In this document: positions 57,566-64,000 of the stretch, piece by piece
How positions within the stretch are numbered: the stretch's first letter is position 1
How the letters are laid out: each line of letters starts with the position of its first letter
The notes under the pieces: model-generated
What the model was told of the DNA's origin: nothing
What the model saw: the letters and a program-made list of their open reading frames with translations, nothing else
The model's database searches: none
Position numbers and translations under genes: made by a program
NCBI RefSeq assembly: GCF_017498565.1
Contig: NZ_CP071794.1
Location: 682,001 to 746,000 of the forward strand
Direction of reading: 5' to 3'
DNA: 64,000 nt
Source: Parasphingorhabdus cellanae
GTDB taxonomy: Bacteria > Pseudomonadota > Alphaproteobacteria > Sphingomonadales > Sphingomonadaceae

Positions 57566-58342
57566 ATGAGTATGTTCAAGCACCAGTATTTCACCCTGCC
57601 CGTCATGACATTCGCTGCATTGGCGATCACCGTTCCGGTGGCGGGATGTAAGCGCATCCCTGATGCGGATGAAAACCGGCCCGAAACTGCACGGGCCTAT
57701 CCGCCCGCCTCTCGGCCGGTATCTGATCTTGCCGGCAACCAGTGGTCGACAGAGACCGCGCGGGACAAGCGGGGGGAAGCGGAAGAGATTATGAAGGCCG
57801 CTGGGCTAGCGCCGGGTATGACTGTCGCTGACATCGGCGCCGGCGAAGGTTATTATACCGTGCGGTTGGCTGACAAAGTCGGCGAAGAGGGCCGTGTGCT
57901 TGCGCAGGATATTGACGAGGAAGTGATCAAGCGGCTTGCTGATCGTGTTTCCCGTGATGAACTGGACAATGTTTCGATCAAACTGGGCGCCCCCGATGAT
58001 CCGCGTCTGCCAGAGGATAGTTTTGACCGCATTTTTCTGGTCCATATGTATCATGAAGTGCGAGAGCCTTATGCTTTTCTTTCGCGGCTGCGCCCCTCCA
58101 TCCGGCGGGATCAAGACGGCGGCACTTACGATGGAGGCGAGGTTATCGTGGTCGATGTTGATCGTCCCTTTGTCCAGCACGGCATCCCGCCCAAACAACT
58201 TTTTTGCGAATTTGAAGCAGTGGGCTATCAGTTGATAGGCTATATGGAGCGGCCGGAATTGGGCGGTTATTTCGCGCGCTTCCGTCCTGTTGGTAAATCT
58301 CCGCTGCCAGGAAAGATTAAACCCTGTGAGTTGCAGCAGTAA
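57566..58342 (+). CDS. Class I SAM-dependent methyltransferase with lipoprotein signal
   Basis: This 258-residue protein has an N-terminal lipoprotein-like segment (hydrophobic stretch ending VPVAGC at about 28) and a methyltransferase domain. Motif I is TVADIGAGEGYYTVRLA, followed by LAQDIDEEVIKRLADR and the post-I FDRIFLVHMYHEVREPYAFL. Exported methyltransferase-like proteins of this type are common in Gram-negative genomes, although SAM is cytoplasmic, so the periplasmic location is puzzling and the enzyme may be inactive or the signal spurious. The start is ATG 57566 or 57572. Confidence 0.83.
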   Translation: MSMFKHQYFTLPVMTFAALAITVPVAGCKRIPDADENRPETARAYPPASRPVSDLAGNQWSTETARDKRGEAEEIMKAAGLAPGMTVADIGAGEGYYTVRLADKVGEEGRVLAQDIDEEVIKRLADRVSRDELDNVSIKLGAPDDPRLPEDSFDRIFLVHMYHEVREPYAFLSRLRPSIRRDQDGGTYDGGEVIVVDVDRPFVQHGIPPKQLFCEFEAVGYQLIGYMERPELGGYFARFRPVGKSPLPGKIKPCELQQ

Positions 58343-58376
58343 CCTGAAAAATATTTCGATTTTTTAGCGACTGCCC

Positions 58377-60182
58377 TTAACTCTCGTCTCCCATTTTCAG
58401 CGCCGCAATAAAGGCTTCCTGCGGGATGGAGACATTGCCATATTCGCGCATCTTGGCCTTGCCCTTTTTCTGCTTGTCGAGCAGCTTCTTCTTTCGGCTG
58501 ATATCACCGCCATAGCATTTGGCCGTCACGTCCTTGCGCATCGCGGCAATTGTCTCGCGCGCGATGACCTTGCCGCCAATCGCCGCCTGCACAGGGATCT
58601 TGAACAGATGGCGCGGGATCAGGTCTTTAAGCCGCTCGCACATATGCCGGCCGCGTGCTTCTGCAGCGTCGCGGTGAACAATCATGCTGAGCGCGTCTAC
58701 CGGATCGCCGTTGACCAGAATGTTCATCTTGACGAGATCGCCGGTCTGCAAGCCAACCTGATGATAATCAAAACTGGCATAACCGCGGGAGATACTCTTT
58801 AACCGGTCATAGAAGTCGAACACAACCTCGTTGAGCGGTAACTCATACACGACCTGCGCGCGGTCGCCGACATAGGTAAGGTTCTTCTGCACGCCGCGCC
58901 GGTCCTGACAGAGCTTCAGGATGCCGCCGAGATATTCATCCGGGCAGTAAATTGTCGCTTCGATCCACGGCTCATCGATATGGGATATCTTCACGACATC
59001 CGGCATATCAGCGGGATTGTGGAGAAACTGTTCGGTCCCGTCGTTCATCACCATCCGGTAAACGACAGACGGCGCGGTGGTAATCAGGTCGAGATCATAT
59101 TCGCGGGTCAGGCGTTCCTGGATAATCTCCAGATGTAGCAGACCCAGAAATCCGCAGCGAAACCCCTGCCCCAAGGCCGCGCTTGTTTCCATTTCAAAGG
59201 TGAAGCTGGCATCGTTCAACCGCAACTTGCTAATGCTTTCGCGCAGCTTTTCAAAATCCGCTGCATCCACAGGGAAGAGGCCGCAAAACACAACAGATTG
59301 CACTTCTTTAAAGCCGGGCAGAGCCTCGGCCGCGCCGCCTTTAACCGTCGTGATCGTATCACCAACGGCGGTCTGCGACACTTCCTTGATCTGAGCCGTA
59401 ATGAAACCAATTTCACCCGCAGCCAATTCCGGCAACTGTTCGATCTTGGGGCTCATGCAGCCAACGCGGTCGACCAGATGCTCTGTGCCCTGCGCCATGA
59501 ATTTGATCCGCTGCCCTTTGGTCAGTACGCCGTCAATGACGCGAACAAGAATGACAACGCCCAGATAAGGATCATACCAGCTGTCTACCAACATGGCCTT
59601 TAGTGGTGCATCACGGTCGCCGCCGGGGGGCGGAATTTTCTCGACTATCTGTTCCAAAATATCTTCAATACCAATGCCGGATTTGGCTGAAGCCAAGACC
59701 GCTTCAGAGGCATCGAGACCGATGATTTCTTCAATTTCGGTACGTACCCGCTCGGGTTCAGCGGCGGGCAGATCGACCTTGTTCAGTACCGGAATAATCT
59801 CGTGATCATGTTCGATGGACTGATAGACATTCGCGAGTGTTTGCGCTTCCACGCCCTGCGCCGCATCAACGACCAACAATGCGCCTTCACAAGCTGCAAG
59901 ACTGCGCGAAACTTCATAGGCAAAGTCTACATGACCCGGCGTATCCATCAGGCTGAGTTCATAGGAATCGCCATTTTTGGCGGTATATTTCAGCCGGACT
60001 GTCTGTGCCTTGATCGTAATCCCCCGCTCGCGCTCGATATCCATATTGTCGAGCACTTGCTTGCTCATCTCGCGCTCGCTCAACCCGCCGGTATATTGGA
60101 TCAGCCGATCCGCTAACGTGGATTTACCGTGATCAATATGCGCGATGATGGAAAAATTACGAATATGGGAACGTTCAGTCAT
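58377..60182 (-). CDS. lepA: Elongation factor 4 (LepA)
   Basis: LepA is a ribosomal GTPase that can back-translocate stalled ribosomes. The 601-residue product starts [27 protein letters not shown] and has [14 protein letters not shown], the EF4-specific C-terminal domain and the lysine-rich end ([22 protein letters not shown]). The ATG at 60182 was chosen because the upstream open frame (to 60284) would carry 34 residues unlike any LepA. It is convergent with the methyltransferase gene. Confidence 0.97.
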   Translation of the reverse strand: MTERSHIRNFSIIAHIDHGKSTLADRLIQYTGGLSEREMSKQVLDNMDIERERGITIKAQTVRLKYTAKNGDSYELSLMDTPGHVDFAYEVSRSLAACEGALLVVDAAQGVEAQTLANVYQSIEHDHEIIPVLNKVDLPAAEPERVRTEIEEIIGLDASEAVLASAKSGIGIEDILEQIVEKIPPPGGDRDAPLKAMLVDSWYDPYLGVVILVRVIDGVLTKGQRIKFMAQGTEHLVDRVGCMSPKIEQLPELAAGEIGFITAQIKEVSQTAVGDTITTVKGGAAEALPGFKEVQSVVFCGLFPVDAADFEKLRESISKLRLNDASFTFEMETSAALGQGFRCGFLGLLHLEIIQERLTREYDLDLITTAPSVVYRMVMNDGTEQFLHNPADMPDVVKISHIDEPWIEATIYCPDEYLGGILKLCQDRRGVQKNLTYVGDRAQVVYELPLNEVVFDFYDRLKSISRGYASFDYHQVGLQTGDLVKMNILVNGDPVDALSMIVHRDAAEARGRHMCERLKDLIPRHLFKIPVQAAIGGKVIARETIAAMRKDVTAKCYGGDISRKKKLLDKQKKGKAKMREYGNVSIPQEAFIAALKMGDES

Positions 60183-60233
60183 GTCCGCGCCGATAACAGA
60201 GGTTTTCGCCGCTGTCAGCAGGGAAACGCGTAA

Positions 60234-60284
60234 AATAAAATGCAAATGCGCGCCGCCGGTCGAACTGTGACAGGCGGCGCGCAT
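60234..60284 (-). terminator. Rho-independent terminator of the outer-membrane protein gene
   Basis: A perfect 12-bp inverted repeat, ATGCGCGCCGCC (60246-60257) and GGCGGCGCGCAT (60273-60284), lies 35 bases after the stop codon of the outer-membrane protein gene. On the minus strand it is followed by a T-rich stretch (TTTGCATTTTATTTTA). It lies in the spacer before lepA. Confidence 0.85.
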
Positions 60285-60318
60285 CTATTTAGTGTAAAGC
60301 TTTGCTACCAAAGCAAAA

Positions 60319-61104
60319 TCAACTGCCGCCACCCAATGGGATACGGAAACCGACATTGAATATGGATTGCTCACTCTTTACGCCTAAAGTCGCGGGCAAC
60401 AGATTGACATCATAGTCACCGCGATCCGTGGCACGGTATGTATATTGACCGAAAAGCTCGAAAGACGGGCTCAATCGATAACTTACACCGGCCATGCCTT
60501 GATAGGCGAACCGTGTTTTCTTATCATCCACCACATCGATTCCGGATGGTGCATATTCGACATCCTGCCGCGCAAAGCCGACGCCAGCACCGACATAGGG
60601 CACCAGACTTTCGCTGATCTGGAAATCATAGAAAGCATTGGCGAACAGACCATAGTTTTTGATCTGTCCATCATCGGTACTTAATACTGCACCTACCGTC
60701 GGATTGGCCGGATCAGCCGCGCCGCGCGTCAACACGGCAGAATCAACAGCGTCGATCACAGTTCCGCCGACCGCTAGATCGCGGTGCAGATCCACACTGG
60801 ACTCGTTGTAAAAGCCTTGCAATTCAACGCGGAAGCCGTTGTCAAAACGGTAACCAGCCAACAGATTGAGGTCGAGGCCATTATTAAGCTCTGTCGTCCA
60901 ATCGAGATCTGTGCCTGACGGGATCGCGTCAAAGTCTGCTGTCGCCGCCACATCGGCTTCAAATTCTCCACGATTTTTCGAATCACTCGGTAAATTAAGT
61001 CCCGCCGATGCGCCCACATAAGGCTCTCCGGCATGAGCGGCACCGCTAAACGCAAGCGACGTTCCTGCGGCAAGGACTGCAAATAGTTTTATCGAACTAC
61101 GCAT
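60319..61104 (-). CDS. Outer-membrane beta-barrel protein (OmpA/OmpW-like)
   Basis: This is a 261-residue outer-membrane protein: signal peptide MRSSIKLFAVLAAGTSLAFSGAAHAG, cleaved after AHA, then alternating beta-strands such as EPYVGASAGLNLP, GLDLNLLAGYRFDNGFRVELQGFY and YVGAGVGFARQDVEY. It ends FNVGFRIPLGGGS. Eight strands are likely, as in small single-barrel proteins. GGAG lies 6 bases before the ATG at 61104. It is followed by a strong terminator. The role is not known; surface adhesion or structural stability is possible. Confidence 0.82.
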   Translation of the reverse strand: MRSSIKLFAVLAAGTSLAFSGAAHAGEPYVGASAGLNLPSDSKNRGEFEADVAATADFDAIPSGTDLDWTTELNNGLDLNLLAGYRFDNGFRVELQGFYNESSVDLHRDLAVGGTVIDAVDSAVLTRGAADPANPTVGAVLSTDDGQIKNYGLFANAFYDFQISESLVPYVGAGVGFARQDVEYAPSGIDVVDDKKTRFAYQGMAGVSYRLSPSFELFGQYTYRATDRGDYDVNLLPATLGVKSEQSIFNVGFRIPLGGGS

Positions 61105-61338
61105 ATTCAACTCCAAACCCCTGTTCGGTGTTGCCCCGCTGTCGGTTCAGTTGGGGATGCCAATATCGTTTTCAATATCAACGACACTCAGTTCGTCGTA
61201 AAAAGACCTGCTTTTCCATGGTTTTGTGATCAAAAACCGGCAAATGTGACCTACTTGCATCAATAGAAGAAGGCGCAAAAGCGCAATAGCGGCGCGATTT
61301 GATAGCTCCGCTATTGATCAAAAACCGCGTGAAATGCC

Positions 61339-63879
61339 CTAGTAAATCCCGCCTTCATCCTGCAGGAAGTCATTATCATTCTGAGCCGGTCTATTCCTAT
61401 TAGCATCGGCTGCTGCCTGGTTACGCGCCGCGAGTTTCGCGGCCCTGATCTGCGCTTTTTTCGCTTCCAGACGCGCCAGTAATTCTTCCTTGCGGATTGA
61501 TCGTCTGGGCTCGGTTTCCGGTTTGAATACATCCCAGATCACCGCTGATCTTGGATCGTCAGAAGGCCAGCCACCAAAGACCCGCTTACCACTTTTCCGA
61601 TCAACTCTTACCATGCGAATACCGCGCGGCGCGACAAAGGGCGTTTTTGGCATCCCAGCCATCGCCTTTTCTGCAAATTGCTTGAATATCGGTGCTGCTA
61701 ATGTACCACCCTGTGCATAGCCGCCCATATTGGCAGGCGTATCAAAACCCATATATACTCCAGCCACCATATCAGGCGAGCCGCCCACGAACCATACGTT
61801 GGTCGGTCCGCTCGCTGTTCCGGTTTTACCAAATAGCGGCCGATTGAGGCTTTTAAGATTTTGTGCGGTTCCGCGTGTGATAACGCCTTCCAAAATGTTG
61901 ACCATCTGATAGGCCGTCATCGGATTCATGAGCTGCTTTCCTGCGGGTCTTGGCCGCGGCATCGGCTCGCCGTCCCAATCAGATTGATTGCAATCTTCGC
62001 AAATCCGTTTGTCGGCGCGAAAGATGACCTTTCCTTGTCGATCCTGAACAAAATCGATGACCGTCGGCTTTAGCTCCCGGCCATGGTTGACGAGCATGGA
62101 ATAGGCGTTGGTCAGCTTCGCCACCGTGGTATCACCTGCACCCAGTGCAAAGGATAGATAGGGCTTATAGTCGCCAATTCCCATTGTCTTGATGGTTTTA
62201 ACGACGTTGTCCATACCTGAATCGTTCGCAGCGCGAACCGTCATCAAGTTACGAGACTGTTCGACGCCCCAGCGCAGAGTCTGCGCCCCGGCACCCCGCG
62301 CACCACCGAAATTACGGAAGCATTTGCGCCCCAATGCAGCGGATTGGTAAACACAGAAGGGGCTGTCAACAATGATCGTTGCCGGCGTCATCCCCTGATC
62401 GAGCGCAGTCGCGTAAACAAATGGCTTGATCGTCGAACCTGGCTGTCGTTCGGCCTGTGTCGCGCGGTTGAATGAACTCATCCGGTCATCAAATCCGCCC
62501 TGCATCGCCCAAATTCGACCATTTCGTGGGTTTTGCACGACCATACCACCAGATACTTTCGGTACGTTGCGCAGAATATAGTTGCTCCCGCCTGCCGGAC
62601 TGACGGCGATGATATCACCAGCCGCCAACTTGCTGGGTGCATTACCCAAACGACCGGTGGTGCCATCTGTAAAGCCAATTTCAGCGCTATTGCCTTGGCG
62701 GCTCAAAGCGACGGCAATCCGCCAGTCGGCATAGTCGGTATTGATGAACGTGGATGCCAAGCGCCGGGCCCATTTATCATCCATTTCGATTTTATTGATC
62801 GGCCCGCTCCAAGCCTTGCCGCGGCTATACCGTAGCAAACCGGTGCGTAGAGCGTCTTTGGTATATTCTTGCAATTCGGGATTTAGTGACGTCCTGACCC
62901 AAAGCCCGCCGGAATAGACGCTATACGGTCCTGCGTCTTCGGTCTCGCCAAATTGTTCGATCAACTGACGGCGCACTTCTTCGATAAAATAACCACCCAC
63001 ACGCTCAAATCGAGCGCCGCGAGAGCGAATAGCTCCTAGCGGTTGAGCAACGGCTTGATCATGCTGTACCTGCGTGATCCAGTCATTGTCCAGCATCCGG
63101 CCCAAAGCCCAGTCGCGGCGATTAATTGCGCGCTGTTCGTTATTTTCCGGCCTATAGTTGGATGGTCCTTTTGGAAGGATTGCGAGATAAGCCATTTCAT
63201 GCAGGGCCAGCTCATCGACATCCTTGCCGAAATAAGCCTGTGCCGCAGCTTGTACACCGTAAGCATTTCGGCCGAGGAAAATCTGGTTGAGATAAAGTTC
63301 AAGAATTTCCTGCTTCGTCAGGACTTCTTCGATGCGATAAGCAAGCAACGCCTCGCGCACTTTCCGGCGGTAGGAAACTTCGTTGGTCAGCAGCAGGTTT
63401 TTGGCGACCTGTTGCGTGATGGTGGACGCACCGATGGGCCTGCCGCTGCTGGAAATATTGCTGACGATCGCGGTCGCAATACCCGGATAATCAAGCCCGC
63501 CATGTTCAAAAAAGGTCCGATCTTCCGCCGCCAGATAGGCGCGCACCAACAACGCGGGATATTCGGCATATTCCAGCTGCACCCGACGTTCCCGCGCATA
63601 GCTGTGCACCGGCTCGCCATCATAAGCCCGCACCATGGTCGGAAGCGGTGGTTCATATTGCTGAAGCATTGTCGCGTCAGGCAAATCGCGTGCAAAAAGC
63701 ACCCAGATAAGTAACCAGCCCAGCAAACATAGCGCCACAAAGGCCAGAAACAGACGAAACAGGCGTTTTTGCCACAGCTTTTCTATCCGGCTTATAAAAC
63801 CGCCAGTATTACGCTCCAGCTTGTAAGCGAGACTTTCCGCTGTGCTGGCGCCATCTTTATCGGGTGTATTTTCGACCAT
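61339..63879 (-). CDS. mrcA: Penicillin-binding protein 1A
   Basis: PBP1A is the bifunctional glycosyltransferase/transpeptidase of peptidoglycan synthesis. The 846-residue protein has one N-terminal membrane segment (about 43-63), the glycosyltransferase motif AAEDRTFFEHGG (Glu119 catalytic), QQVAKNLLL and RKVREALLAYRIE. The transpeptidase motifs are PGSTIKP (catalytic Ser) and KTGTAS. The C-terminal end is rich in Arg, Lys, Ala and Asn and ends acidic. It is a class A enzyme of normal length for alphaproteobacteria. Confidence 0.97.
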   Translation of the reverse strand: MVENTPDKDGASTAESLAYKLERNTGGFISRIEKLWQKRLFRLFLAFVALCLLGWLLIWVLFARDLPDATMLQQYEPPLPTMVRAYDGEPVHSYARERRVQLEYAEYPALLVRAYLAAEDRTFFEHGGLDYPGIATAIVSNISSSGRPIGASTITQQVAKNLLLTNEVSYRRKVREALLAYRIEEVLTKQEILELYLNQIFLGRNAYGVQAAAQAYFGKDVDELALHEMAYLAILPKGPSNYRPENNEQRAINRRDWALGRMLDNDWITQVQHDQAVAQPLGAIRSRGARFERVGGYFIEEVRRQLIEQFGETEDAGPYSVYSGGLWVRTSLNPELQEYTKDALRTGLLRYSRGKAWSGPINKIEMDDKWARRLASTFINTDYADWRIAVALSRQGNSAEIGFTDGTTGRLGNAPSKLAAGDIIAVSPAGGSNYILRNVPKVSGGMVVQNPRNGRIWAMQGGFDDRMSSFNRATQAERQPGSTIKPFVYATALDQGMTPATIIVDSPFCVYQSAALGRKCFRNFGGARGAGAQTLRWGVEQSRNLMTVRAANDSGMDNVVKTIKTMGIGDYKPYLSFALGAGDTTVAKLTNAYSMLVNHGRELKPTVIDFVQDRQGKVIFRADKRICEDCNQSDWDGEPMPRPRPAGKQLMNPMTAYQMVNILEGVITRGTAQNLKSLNRPLFGKTGTASGPTNVWFVGGSPDMVAGVYMGFDTPANMGGYAQGGTLAAPIFKQFAEKAMAGMPKTPFVAPRGIRMVRVDRKSGKRVFGGWPSDDPRSAVIWDVFKPETEPRRSIRKEELLARLEAKKAQIRAAKLAARNQAAADANRNRPAQNDNDFLQDEGGIY

Positions 63880-64000
63880 ATACCGGGCTATCTAGCATTA
63901 TCAGAACCATTTTCCAGCGAATATCGACGAAAAATTTTATTGGCCCAGCGCAAGACAGAGGAAGTACCACCAAGTATCGCTTATTCGAGAAAAAACGGTT
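63880..64000. other. Right edge of window, no assigned gene
   Basis: The last 121 bases form the region upstream of mrcA. A minus-strand frame stays open to the edge but is too short to be assigned, so it may be the end of another gene or a leader. Nothing else was seen. Confidence 0.4.

Overview
The window looks like chromosomal DNA from a marine-type alphaproteobacterium of the order Sphingomonadales (Sphingorhabdus/Parasphingorhabdus/Sphingopyxis-like). This is inferred from moderate GC, the bamD-recN-ligA block, a prfB without a programmed frameshift, DUF2239, a YlxR protein fused to an L7Ae-like domain, and dispersed palindromic repeats typical of sphingomonads. No ribosomal RNA, tRNA, phage, insertion sequence or CRISPR array was seen. 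Most of the window is ordinary core genome.

Layout: 1-7.3 kb holds a 5'-truncated ABC-F ATPase, prmA, phhA, a DUF2459 protein, and a Crp/Fnr regulator divergent from a di-iron hydroxylase. A second di-iron hydroxylase faces the first across a tandemly duplicated hairpin element. 7.3-12 kb is the bamD-recN-ligA operon (minus strand). 12-15.2 kb carries a cyclic-nucleotide-binding/thioredoxin-reductase-like flavoprotein overlapping an MFS exporter gene. 15.2-28.1 kb is a long minus-strand translation/RNA block: rimP-nusA-ylxR-infB-(thioesterase)-rbfA, then tdk, a GNAT, a methyltransferase and DUF2239, then truB-rpsO-pnp. The truB gene carries an in-frame palindromic repeat insertion. 28.3-29.8 kb is a compact arsR-arsI-aquaporin operon that predicts organoarsenical cleavage followed by arsenite efflux through a channel. 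29.9-39.7 kb holds a Ca2+/Na+ antiporter, argG, a cyclopropane-fatty-acid synthase-type methyltransferase, a molybdopterin oxidoreductase with its cytochrome b561 partner, a RidA protein, rlmN, a frameshifted TPR-like secreted protein, and a histidine phosphatase.

39.9-52 kb holds dnaN, a DUF2946 plus Met/His-rich outer-membrane protein pair, an N-acyl-D-amino-acid deacylase-type amidohydrolase, an epoxide-hydrolase-like enzyme, a frameshifted FprA-type ferredoxin-NADP reductase, a CsgG-like secreted protein, a beta-propeller protein, a GMC oxidoreductase with a ferredoxin-like cysteine motif, and a small lipoprotein. 52-64 kb holds prfB, a 1022-residue solitary heparinase II/III-like polysaccharide lyase with AT-rich flanks, a lipoprotein methyltransferase, lepA, an outer-membrane barrel protein and a PBP1A.

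Points worth a second look are the palindromic element spliced in frame into truB, the duplicated hairpin element at 5.93-6.08 kb, three genes whose reading frame breaks at short homopolymers (two of them at A7 runs, one a perfect A AAA AAC slippery heptamer), the arsenic operon, the GMC enzyme's possible iron-sulfur motif, and the lone polysaccharide lyase. I found no convincing multi-gene system that is wholly new. The frame breaks may be sequencing errors.
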